From Clostridiales bacterium (GTDB taxonomy: Bacteria; Bacillota; Sulfobacillia; UBA995; UBA9673): DNA of 8,686 nt. How positions within the stretch are numbered: the first letter of the stretch is position 1; the number at the start of each line of letters is the position of its first letter. The stretch spans positions 1 through 8,686 of the forward strand of contig DPMO01000223.1 in assembly GCA_003541445.1 (NCBI GenBank). The letters are read 5' to 3'. The notes beneath the pieces are model-generated. The model searched no databases and was not told the origin of the DNA. It saw only the letters and a program-made list of their open reading frames with translations. This document shows, piece after piece, positions 1-6,475 of the stretch. The position numbers were made by a program, and so were the translations under genes.

Positions 1-14
1 AGTGCACCTCTGTG

Positions 15-1061
15 CTACACGTTCGACACCCGGCATTTCCGCCGCCTGCGCGTGACCAGTCGGCGGCCCGGCAGACCCTGACCTGGACGGCCGAGCCTGC
101 CTCCGCCCGGGGCGCTGACGGCGGTGCAGTTACAGCCCTGAAAGCGCAGACCCAAGGAGTCCCAGACCGACCTGTGCTCCTTGCATAGGGCGAGGACCGA
201 GGGACCATCCGCCAGAGCTTCGGCGGCGAGACGATAGAGGCTCAGGCGATCCTCGCCGGGGAGGCGACGCTTGTAGCCTGCTTGGTCCATCCCCGCCAGA
301 AGGTCGAACACTGATGCGTCCCGACCGCATCTCACCGCGTGTGCCCGTAGAGTGGGCGAAGCACGCAGCGCCCCGAGGGTGACGACCTCGGGAGCCAGCT
401 CCCTGACTTCCTTGCAGAGTGACCGGTAGCCTTCTCTCCAGCCCACGTGGGGAATCATCGGGTCAATCCGGATGCGGACGTTCCAACCCTTGTCTCGCAG
501 GAGCCTCGCCGCCTCGAGCCGCGAACGAGGCGGAGGGGCACCCTTCTCCCACCTCCTGGCGGCCTCGTCGGAATTCACGGACCAGGCGAAGGAAACTCGG
601 TCGGTGGGCTTCATGCGGAGGGCCTGCCGAACCTCCACCGACTTTGTCAGGAAGACCAGCTTATGACGGTCCTGCGAGGCGAACAAGGGTATGAGTAGTT
701 CGGCCAGAGTCTTGCCGCACAGGCTCCTGTAGGCCTGCTCGAAGGCCAGGCCGTCCTGCAGCTCCCCCACCACCAGGGTGCGCGGCCTCGGATGTTCCAG
801 CCACCTCTCGACGGTCCTTATCATCTCGGGGTAGTTATGAAAGATGGCTCCGCTCAAAGGGTAGGTCCCGAAAACGTACGACGGGGTTGCCTGCAGGAAA
901 CAGTAGGAGCACTCGAACGGGCACCCGGCGGCGGCCACGAGCTGCCAGAAACGCTGGCAGACGATGCCCCTTGGAGTCCCGTCGAATCTCTTGATGAAAG
1001 CCCCGCGTCTCGCCACGGTGACCGGCTTCGGGTCCAGAGCCGGCTCACTTGCGGTGACCAT
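15..1061 (-). CDS. SPL-family radical SAM protein (three-Cys-motif protein, TcmP partner)
   Basis: Radical SAM enzyme resembling spore photoproduct lyase. Numbering from the GTG at 1070, the cluster motif CxxxCxxC is C50, C54, C57 (GCPFECSYCFLQ), followed by the family-typical GELQDGL (102-108), FLTKS (140-144), FAWSVN (161-166) and RIRIDPMIPH (199-208). A CNCT motif lies near the end (313-316), followed by a basic tail. Cys residues of the motif would hold a 4Fe-4S cluster that cleaves S-adenosylmethionine. Where genuine photoproduct lyases have their hydrogen-donor Cys (an E-A-S-C context) this protein reads GELQDGL, so I doubt it repairs spore photoproduct; its substrate is unknown. The start is probably the ATG at 1061, which has AAAGGAG (1070-1076) 8 bases upstream; a GTG at 1070 is in frame but overlaps that site. 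The TcmP stop lies just upstream (1067-1069), suggesting translational coupling and a shared function. The family call is secure, the reaction is not. Confidence 0.88.
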   Translation of the reverse strand: MVTASEPALDPKPVTVARRGAFIKRFDGTPRGIVCQRFWQLVAAAGCPFECSYCFLQATPSYVFGTYPLSGAIFHNYPEMIRTVERWLEHPRPRTLVVGELQDGLAFEQAYRSLCGKTLAELLIPLFASQDRHKLVFLTKSVEVRQALRMKPTDRVSFAWSVNSDEAARRWEKGAPPPRSRLEAARLLRDKGWNVRIRIDPMIPHVGWREGYRSLCKEVRELAPEVVTLGALRASPTLRAHAVRCGRDASVFDLLAGMDQAGYKRRLPGEDRLSLYRLAAEALADGPSVLALCKEHRSVWDSLGLRFQGCNCTAVSAPGGGRLGRPGQGLPGRRLVTRRRRKCRVSNV

Positions 1062-1066
1062 CCGGC

Positions 1067-2143
1067 TCACTCCTTTAGAAACGTAATCATGAGGTCCTCG
1101 GGGAACGTACGCCGCCTGCGCTTGAAACCGTCCACCTTAGTCGGGGCGACGCTTATGGCCCCTCTTTGTTCCGCCGACCGTAGCGCTTCACGGGCATGTT
1201 TCTCGAGGTAGTAGGTTTCTTCGTTCACGAAGGTGCAGATAGTTCTGACCAGCGCTTTCCTGCCCCTGAACTTCTCTTGAATTAGAGGCCACAATTCCTC
1301 AGCTGGCCAAACCCACCGTAACTGTGATGGGTCATCGGCGTCAGAGTATCTGAAGTGGCCGCTCGGGTCGACCTTCCACATGGCCTCCTTCATCTTGATG
1401 AACCCCTTTGGACTGTCGGTCGCGAAGAAGAGGTCATAAATCGGGCGCCGTGAGATGTCCGCCATCGAAAAGGCAAGGATGTACTCGACGAACTCTCCAA
1501 GGGTCAGTCGGCAGCCCTTCCGGATGTCTTCAAGATTCCTGCCACCTGGGTCAATACCCCAAGCGTCCATGATGGCCTTCAGATACGGGTGCGAGCGAAA
1601 GCGGTGAGCAGCTCCTATGGGGAAATACATCAGGACTTCCCTCATCCATCTTCGTCTTCCTCGGGAGCAGTTGTGCGACCACCTCCGGCTTCACGTCGAA
1701 GCCGAAGGGGTCGAGAAAGGCGAAAACGGCGTGGCCATCCTGTAGGGCATTGAGTAGCTCAGGGAGAAAGCCTTCGAAGTCGCCTGTATGCACTCTCACC
1801 TCGAACCAAGAGGGTAACTGCATGCCCTTCAGGGCCTTCCGAAGCTGCTTCGTGCACTTAGGGTCCTTGTCCACGAAGTCGAAAAAATATGGGGTTTGGA
1901 CGGGTTCCGCTGCTGGGCCTCGGTTGCGGCCTGCAAGGCGATGAGAGGCGAGCCCGGGTGGTCCCGGTACAACCCTGGGCCGCAATAGCCGTCAATGTAG
2001 CGGATGGTCCCGGCCCGCTTCAGGCGAGCCATGATAGGAAACCATGCCCTGAGGTATGACCGCAGAATCCTGTGCTTGGCCCGGGTATGCGGGGCAAGGG
2101 TGCCCCTGTCATGCCGGCGCACCGCCTCCGACCTCCCGAACAA
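1067..2143 (-). pseudogene. tcmP: Three-Cys-motif partner protein TcmP, split by two frameshifts
   Basis: Three consecutive minus-strand reading frames together make one TcmP-like protein of about 350 residues, a usual length. Segment A (2143 to about 1885) has PHTRAKHRILRSYLRAWFPIM and then YIDGYCGPGLY and GSPLIAL. Segment B (about 1887 to 1660) has FFDFVDKDP and FAFLDPFGFDVKP. Segment C (about 1645 to 1067) begins near MREVLMYFPIG and runs to the stop. The glycine-rich D-G-x-x-G-P-G and DPFG motifs resemble motifs I and IV of Rossmann-fold methyltransferases (inference). The A-to-B break lies in a run of six T on the coding strand (1882-1887); one more T restores PHIFFDF. The B-to-C break lies in a purine-rich stretch at about 1640-1670. 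The start is taken as TTG 2143 with AGGGG 7 bases upstream; an ATG at 2180 lies in another frame. TcmP regularly accompanies a three-Cys-motif protein, here the radical SAM gene downstream. A pseudogene, a sequencing error or frameshift-dependent expression are all possible. Confidence 0.8.
1882..1887 (-). other. T6 homopolymer at the first tcmP frame break
   Basis: On the coding strand the codons read CAT ATT TTT TCG in the upstream frame, while the conserved continuation (FFDFVDKD) needs TTC GAC in the -1 frame. One additional T, or a -1 slip of the TTT codon, joins them seamlessly. It is not a canonical X-XXY-YYZ heptamer, because the following codon TCG cannot re-pair after the slip. Confidence 0.7.
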
Positions 2144-2200
2144 CAGTTCGCCCCTGGAATGGTTCTTCCTCCCAGGGCATGGCCGGAAGATCGGGTCCTG

Positions 2201-4003
2201 TCAATCGTACCCCGTTGTCCCCACGCTGGGCTCGAACCTGAACTCGAAGGCGGGCCACCTGATGAAGTAGAAGCGGCCGGCGGCGTCCCACCCGCAGGGG
2301 AACACCGTTCCAAGGGACTTCTCCTTGACCGGCCCGCTGGCCGGGTCGACCCGGAAGACGACGGTCTCACCCCACCCGTCATGTTGGGTGTTTATGGCGA
2401 ACCATTTGGCGTCAGGGCTCCACTCGGGCTTCCTCCCACAGGCCATCCCGAGGTCCGCGATGCTGTGCGGCGGTGCTGTCTCGAGCAGAAGGCTGCCGAC
2501 CGTCCAGTAGAGGCCGTCCGGCGACCAGCTGCCGGCCCAGTTCTGCTGGCTGGCGATGGGCACCTCAGCGTCGACCGTGCCCGACGCCACGTCAAGTACG
2601 AGGAGGGTGCAGCCCCGTTCCGGTCCGAGGTCGCTGACGGCCGCCAGTTTCCGACCGTCGGGGGACCAGAAGGGGCCCTCCGCGAGGCCCTCCAAGAGGC
2701 AGGTCCCCACTTCCTCGTACTTAGAGACGAAGTCAGAAAAGAGCCGGTGCTCCCCGGTCTCCAGGTTCACGATAACCAGATGCCCCGCCGCGAACCAGCC
2801 ATCGCCCGACATACGCACATCGGCCGGATGCTCGATGACCAGACCCGAAAGATGCTTTCCATCGGGTGAGACCGCTCGGAAGTTGAGTCCCCAGGGCAGC
2901 GCCCCCTCGTGGACGACTACCTCTTCCGTGGTGATGACCTGGTAGGAGAGGTCCGGGCGCTCCCCCCGGTGGAGTCTCAGGAGGTGCTGTCCCCCAAGCC
3001 AGGCGGGGTGGTAGCCGTAGGCGGCGTCCAGCGCTCGAGAAGTTCCGTCATTTACCCGAACCAGCAGGGCCCGCTTCTCCCACGACCGTTCGTGGTAGTG
3101 GATATGCAGAACGGTTCGGCCGTCGGGACTCACGGCGGCCGCGTAGACATCCGCCGGCAGCCGGCACAGGCTGGTCTCCTCACCGGTTTCCGGGTCGAAC
3201 GCGTAGAGCTGCGGCGGGTCTCCGGTGTAGAGGCGCCAGATGGTGGCGAGGACCTTCAGGCCACTTGTGTCCTGGGCGTCCCACAGATTGACGCGCACCA
3301 GCGACGGCGGTCCGCTCGGCAGCGTGAACTCCGCGGTACGGTCGTCCGTCCAGGTGATGTCCGTTCCGAGCCCCTCGAGGATGGTCTCGACGCTGTCCCG
3401 GTCCATGTCCTTGCTGAAGCGGGCCCGCAGGCGAAGCGGCGGGTCGCCCAGACAGTCGCTTGTCGAGACCTGCCGCCACTCCCCGTCCACGTTGACCTCA
3501 AGGACGACCGTGGGCTCGGCGACCCGCTTCATCGAGAGGACCAGCGCATCCTCGTCGCTGTGAGGAAGGTCGACGCCCGTGATGGTGAGGGTCATGGTCT
3601 CCCCCGGCGGCCCCTCGGGAAAGGAACAGCGGAGCCGGCCCTCGGAGCAGGAAATCTCGACCTGCCCGGGCCCTTCCACCTTGACGTTCTCCTTGACCCA
3701 CTCCTCGTCGGGTTGGGGTTCGATGCTGGCGGAGAACACGACCGCGCCCGTACCGACGATCACCTCTCCGCTCCGGGAAACGAAGATCCGGGCACGCTCC
3801 CGCTCCCACATCCTCATTGACGCGGGCGGCTTTGAGACCACGCAGGCAAGCGACACTAGAGGAAGGCCGTCCTGCCCCTCGCTTTGGCCGTCGTCTTGCG
3901 CGCCGCTTCCCTTCCGGCAGCCGCCCGTGGGGAGAAGAAGAAGAAGAAGTAGAACCGCCAAAAGCACGAGGGCGACCTCGACCAGACGTGTGCGACGCCT
4001 CAA
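2201..4003 (-). CDS. Lipoprotein with Ig-like domain and PD40/TolB-like beta-propeller
   Basis: A 600-residue exported protein, probably anchored on the outer face of the cytoplasmic membrane. The signal peptide has a positive start (MRRRTR), a very Leu-rich core (residues 11-24) and PTGGC, with Cys29 as the likely lipidation site; the lipobox is imperfect because position -3 is Thr. A low-complexity Gly/Asp/Gln linker follows (31-47). Residues about 50-165 look like a beta-rich domain, and about 187-258 resemble a bacterial Ig-like domain (RARFSKDMDRDSV). From about 263 on there are propeller blades with PD40-type SPDG motifs: VSPDGRT (291-297), VSPDGKH (378-384), WSPDGRK (446-452), WSPDGLY (493-499), WSPDAKW (528-534) and a degenerate WDAAGR (572-577). 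The TTG start at 4003 has a G-rich site (4011-4016) 7 bases upstream and gives a good signal peptide. It ends about 57 bases before the tcmP start in the same direction. The ligand is unknown. Confidence 0.82.
   Translation of the reverse strand: MRRRTRLVEVALVLLAVLLLLLLLPTGGCRKGSGAQDDGQSEGQDGLPLVSLACVVSKPPASMRMWERERARIFVSRSGEVIVGTGAVVFSASIEPQPDEEWVKENVKVEGPGQVEISCSEGRLRCSFPEGPPGETMTLTITGVDLPHSDEDALVLSMKRVAEPTVVLEVNVDGEWRQVSTSDCLGDPPLRLRARFSKDMDRDSVETILEGLGTDITWTDDRTAEFTLPSGPPSLVRVNLWDAQDTSGLKVLATIWRLYTGDPPQLYAFDPETGEETSLCRLPADVYAAAVSPDGRTVLHIHYHERSWEKRALLVRVNDGTSRALDAAYGYHPAWLGGQHLLRLHRGERPDLSYQVITTEEVVVHEGALPWGLNFRAVSPDGKHLSGLVIEHPADVRMSGDGWFAAGHLVIVNLETGEHRLFSDFVSKYEEVGTCLLEGLAEGPFWSPDGRKLAAVSDLGPERGCTLLVLDVASGTVDAEVPIASQQNWAGSWSPDGLYWTVGSLLLETAPPHSIADLGMACGRKPEWSPDAKWFAINTQHDGWGETVVFRVDPASGPVKEKSLGTVFPCGWDAAGRFYFIRWPAFEFRFEPSVGTTGYD
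3933..3949. repeat. Trinucleotide repeat (AGA/TCT) in the signal-peptide core
   Basis: Five full AGA units plus AG on the plus strand, read as consecutive CTT leucine codons on the minus strand within the hydrophobic core of the lipoprotein signal peptide. Slippage by whole units would lengthen or shorten the core without breaking the frame. The neighbouring Leu codons are CTA, CTC and TTG, so the CTT run stands out. Confidence 0.75.
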
Positions 4004-4010
4004 ACGGCAT

Positions 4011-4519
4011 CCCCCCTGCCGTAGTCGAGCCGGCCACGGCCCTGACCATACCAGGCCCGAACCGGTGCCTTCCCCTCTGGGTGGAGGCTTCGTGGTAGGC
4101 CTGGAAAAACCTTGCGGGAGAGCGGAGAAGCTCGATCACCCTCGTCGGCGCCGGACCCCGCCGGCAGATATCTCAGGACTTCCCGCAGATCTCGTATCGA
4201 TCAAGCGCCCGGAACACCGCCTCGTGGTGGGAGAGCTTGCCGGGGCCCTTGTCCATGGTGCTCATCAGGCTGCCTTGTGCCCGGGCCAGGAGCCTCTCTC
4301 GGCGTATGTCTCGAGGCACCGGACCGAGTCTCGCTCATCGAGGCCCGCGTCGCCTTCTCCGGCCAACCGGCGCGCAAACCATCGCCGTCTCCGGGAAGGC
4401 GAAAAGACACTAGTGGTCAGGCCAGGATAGTAAGGCACTGGTGCTGAAGGCCGGGCCCTGTAGAGGTTCATCAGGTTGAAAGCCGCGCACTGGAACCGCC
4501 ACACCTGCTAAGGTCCCCT
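4011..4519. other. Intergenic stretch without a recognisable gene
   Basis: About 510 bases lie between the divergently read lipoprotein and antitoxin genes. Two minus-strand openings were inspected. One starts with GTG at 4139 (MIELLRSPARFFQAYHEAS) and resembles the first 20 residues of some YIP1-type membrane proteins, but it has no good ribosome-binding site and then runs out of frame with the lipoprotein. The other, 4265-4504, starts QCAAFNLMNLYRA, vaguely like the C-terminal end of a transposase, then becomes Arg/Pro-rich low-quality sequence. Neither is good enough to call. I found no terminal inverted repeats, tRNA or terminator here. It may be decayed mobile or genic sequence. Confidence 0.5.
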
Positions 4520-4548
4520 TTGACGTCGAGTTCCTGATGGCGTACACT
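4520..4548 (+). promoter_or_regulatory. Sigma-70-type promoter of the toxin-antitoxin operon
   Basis: A -35 element TTGACG (4520-4525) and a -10 element TACACT (4543-4548) are separated by exactly 17 bases, close to consensus. Transcription would start near 4555, about 28 bases before the antitoxin ATG. A weak inverted repeat with CGTA/TACG arms (4541-4544 and 4563-4566) spans the -10 region and could be an operator for the antitoxin; such autoregulation is typical of these modules but is inferred here. Confidence 0.65.
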
Positions 4549-4568
4549 TTGGGCATGAGTTATACGGC

Positions 4569-4574
4569 AGGAGG
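4569..4574 (+). promoter_or_regulatory. Ribosome-binding site of the antitoxin gene
   Basis: AGGAGG, a full match to the anti-Shine-Dalgarno core, lies 8 bases before the ATG at 4583. It fixes the start of the antitoxin reading frame. Confidence 0.8.
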
Positions 4575-4582
4575 CGGCCCTC

Positions 4583-4822
4583 ATGCACAGGAAGCTCACG
4601 TTGCGGCTGGACGAGGCCCTCATTCAGAAGATGAAACGTATCTCGAAGAAGTCCGGGAAGTCCGTGTCCCAGATGGTTGCTGACTACTTCTCTCTCATCG
4701 ATGAGGTTGACCCTCACCGCGCGGAGATGACCCCTCGCGTCCGCTCTCTGTTTGGAGCTCTGGCTGGCGCGAAGGTGTCCGAAGGCGACTATAGGCGCCA
4801 CCTTGAGGCCAAGCACCGATGA
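4583..4822 (+). CDS. DUF6364-type antitoxin of a PIN toxin-antitoxin pair
   Basis: A 79-residue protein that should bind DNA and neutralise the PIN toxin encoded directly downstream. The N-terminus KLTLRLDEALIQKMKRIS (4-21) is a ribbon-helix-helix-like strand and helix, followed by a second helix SGKSVSQMVADYF (24-36). The C-terminal part (about 50-79), with VRSLFGALAG, DYRRHL and a basic end, matches the toxin-wrapping tail seen in the DUF6364 antitoxins as I remember them. The start has a perfect AGGAGG site and a promoter upstream. Its stop overlaps the toxin start by four bases (ATGA, 4819-4822), the usual arrangement for coupled translation with the antitoxin made first. By analogy, the antitoxin or the complex would repress the shared promoter. 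Confidence 0.82.
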   Translation: MHRKLTLRLDEALIQKMKRISKKSGKSVSQMVADYFSLIDEVDPHRAEMTPRVRSLFGALAGAKVSEGDYRRHLEAKHR

Positions 4823-5241
4823 AAGTCCTCTTCGACACGAACGTGGTGCTCGACGTCCTCCTAGCCAGAGAGCCTTTCGCCCAAGTCGCGGCGCAGCTTC
4901 TGAGTCTCGCCGACAGGGGACGCATCCAAGGCGTGCTCTGTGCAACGAGCGTCACGACCATCCACTACCTTGCCACCAAGGCCGTAGGTCATCGACAAGC
5001 GCAGAAACACCTCCGAGAGCTCCTGACGATGTTCGAGGTCGCTCCGGTCAACGGCGGTGTCCTTGCTCGCGCACTGGACACGCGCTTTTCGGACTACGAG
5101 GATGCCGTGCTTCACGAGGCGGGCCGTGCCGCCCGAGTGGCCGGCATCGTCACGCGAAACGTCAAGGACTTCTCGGGAGCCGCCATGCCCGTCTTCGCGC
5201 CGGACGAACTCCTTTGCGCCGTTCTTGCTCAGCAACCGTGA
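4819..5241 (+). CDS. PIN-domain (PIN_3, VapC-like) toxin ribonuclease
   Basis: A 140-residue, full-length PIN domain, expected to be a magnesium-dependent RNA endonuclease held inactive by the adjacent antitoxin. The sequence shows the first acidic motif FDTNVVLDVLL with D6, the block SDYEDAV with D92, E94 and D95, and the end motif VTRNVKDF with R113, N114 and D117, followed by PVFAPDELL. This order and wording match the PIN_3 (PF13470) group rather than classical VapC; the mid-domain acidic residue is replaced here by the TTIHYL segment (46-51), as in that group. The RNA target cannot be read from the sequence. The start overlaps the antitoxin stop by four bases. The gene ends 16 bases from the convergent stop of the DUF499-like ORF, with no visible terminator between them. 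Confidence 0.88.
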   Translation: MKVLFDTNVVLDVLLAREPFAQVAAQLLSLADRGRIQGVLCATSVTTIHYLATKAVGHRQAQKHLRELLTMFEVAPVNGGVLARALDTRFSDYEDAVLHEAGRAARVAGIVTRNVKDFSGAAMPVFAPDELLCAVLAQQP

Positions 5242-5257
5242 CCTGGCTGGCGCTTTC

Positions 5258-6436
5258 TCAACTACTACTCTCCTTCAGCCGCAAGCGCGGGCTCACGCCC
5301 AGGAGGACGCTCGAGACCTCTTCGCGGGTCTCGGTGTCGGTCTCCGAGAGCTCGATGCGGACACGGTACTTGAGCTTCTCACGGCCCGCGACCTTGAGGA
5401 GGGCGGGCGTCTGGTCGGCAAGCTCGTGGAGCTCACCGGGTTCGAGATCGGCCTCGGCGACCTTCGGCCATTCGCGCGCCCCCGCGATGTCTCCAGGAAC
5501 GTCCTCCCGCTCCTTCAGCCTGACGTCTTTCGCCGCCGCCAGCTCGCACGGCCACGGGCCGGAACCGTCGGCCAGCTCGAGGAGTCGGGTGCGCAGGGCC
5601 CCGTCGATGGTCCGGCTGACAATCGCCCAGGGCAGGGTCAAGTGGGCTCTCGCCGAGGCGGCGTCGAGGATGGCCAGGGCGCTGGTCACGCGGTCGGTCG
5701 AACCGCCTGCCGGTTCCAGCCAGGCCGCCGGCAGGGCGTCGGGCAGGATGGACGTGGGTGACAGACGGTCCGGCGGCGCCTGGAGGGCGGCGTTCTCGGT
5801 GAGCAGGCCCTGGGGGACATCCTGTTCGTAGACGCTGGCCGCTCCGCCGGCGACGATGAGCCACACCTTGCCCTCCTTCACCGCGGCGCGTACGGCAGCA
5901 TCCGCGACCTCCTGCGGAGCCGCGGGGATGACCAGGGTCTCCTCGTACGTCCCCCGCGACACCGCCACCGTGCGGCCGCCGGCGAAGTAGGCATAAAGGT
6001 CGCCCACCCTGAGGTTTCCTTGCTTTCCCTCCTGCGGCCACAGCCCCGGCAAGGCCCCGGACTGGAGAAGAGACGGGGCCAGCTCGGTCAGGGTGGCCGC
6101 CTCAGGCAGGACCACCCCGAGGCTCGGGTCCTTCACGGCCACGTCGTCCGGCCTCTCCCGCCAGAAGGTCCGGACCGAGCGGTCGGGCCGCGTCAGCCGC
6201 ATCACGAAGAGGCCGCTCTCACAGCCGGCCAAGAGGGTGTCGAGGACGGCCTGGGGTCTGAGCATCTTCGGCAGGCGCGGGAACTGGGCGAAGGCCTCGA
6301 CCAGGTTGCGCACCCGGCGCGAGGTCTCGCCCTCCTGCCGGAGGTCGTACGGGCCGCCGGGTAGGAGGGCATCCTTAGGGCGCCCGTGTCGCAGCGGCGG
6401 ACGCCTGCTCTGGGGGGTGTCTGGGGGGTTGTACAA
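5258..6436 (-). CDS. DUF499-like protein, C-terminal part only (probable 5'-truncated remnant)
   Basis: 392 codons that resemble the C-terminal third of DUF499 proteins, large (about 1000-residue) ATPase-like partners of DUF1156 DNA methyltransferases in defence or restriction-like clusters. Recognisable stretches are EAFAQFPRLPKML (48-60), AGCESGLFVMRLTRPD (about 70-85), PEAATLTELAPSLL and LPGLWP, LPWAIVSRTIDGALRTRLLELA, GSGPWPCELAAA, and the beta-rich end KYRVRIELSETDTETREEV. No Walker A or B motif is present, so the ATPase core is missing. The first about 25 residues (PPDTPQSRRPPLRHGRPKD) look non-homologous. An in-frame TAG lies just upstream (6455-6457), and the TTG at 6436 lacks a ribosome-binding site; the next internal ATG is at about 6265. 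I therefore read this as a remnant whose 5' part was lost, although a free-standing short form cannot be excluded. The frame itself is intact, so the loss may be recent. Confidence 0.6.
   Translation of the reverse strand: MYNPPDTPQSRRPPLRHGRPKDALLPGGPYDLRQEGETSRRVRNLVEAFAQFPRLPKMLRPQAVLDTLLAGCESGLFVMRLTRPDRSVRTFWRERPDDVAVKDPSLGVVLPEAATLTELAPSLLQSGALPGLWPQEGKQGNLRVGDLYAYFAGGRTVAVSRGTYEETLVIPAAPQEVADAAVRAAVKEGKVWLIVAGGAASVYEQDVPQGLLTENAALQAPPDRLSPTSILPDALPAAWLEPAGGSTDRVTSALAILDAASARAHLTLPWAIVSRTIDGALRTRLLELADGSGPWPCELAAAKDVRLKEREDVPGDIAGAREWPKVAEADLEPGELHELADQTPALLKVAGREKLKYRVRIELSETDTETREEVSSVLLGVSPRLRLKESSS
6409..6430. repeat. Two 11-bp tandem direct repeats upstream of a -10 element
   Basis: TCTGGGGGGTG (6409-6419) and TCTGGGGGGTT (6420-6430) are tandem copies differing only at the last base. 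The 11-bp period is about one helical turn, as in the paired half-sites of OmpR/PhoB-type regulators, and the copies abut a TACAAT element. The two G6 tracts could alternatively form G-rich secondary structure. Confidence 0.6.
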
Positions 6437-6437
6437 T
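6432..6437 (+). promoter_or_regulatory. Candidate -10 element for the membrane protein gene
   Basis: TACAAT lies 39 bases before the ATG at 6476. No -35 hexamer is visible at the right distance (TCTGGG at 6409-6414); the 11-bp tandem repeat sits there instead. This is what an activator-dependent promoter would look like. It is a candidate only. Confidence 0.4.
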
Positions 6438-6475
6438 ATACATGCGTAAGAGGTCTATGGGGAGGGTGCTTCCGA

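Noticed and set aside
15..1061. Naming the radical SAM gene splB, spore photoproduct lyase
   Set aside because: The expected catalytic Cys is not at the equivalent position and the gene pairs with TcmP, so only the family name is justified.
2072..2869. Plus-strand open frame of 265 codons opposite the lipoprotein gene
   Set aside because: It lies antisense to a gene with a signal peptide and propeller motifs; its translation is Arg/Pro/Gly-rich with no motif, typical of the complementary frame in GC-rich coding DNA.
2909..3820. Plus-strand open frame of 303 codons opposite the lipoprotein gene
   Set aside because: Same reason: an antisense shadow without ribosome-binding site or domain signature.
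3498..4139. Minus-strand frame starting MIELLRSPARFFQAYHEAS, resembling a YIP1-type N-terminus
   Set aside because: The similarity stops after about 20 residues, the GTG lacks a spaced ribosome-binding site, and the rest overlaps the lipoprotein gene in the wrong frame.
4265..4504. Minus-strand frame with QCAAFNLMNLYRA, considered as a transposase C-terminal remnant
   Set aside because: Too short and generic; no DDE motif, no terminal inverted repeats and no target duplication could be found.
4752..5831. Plus-strand open frame of 359 codons across the toxin gene and the DUF499 end
   Set aside because: It overlaps the well-supported antitoxin/toxin pair in another frame and is Ser/Arg-rich, without recognisable content.
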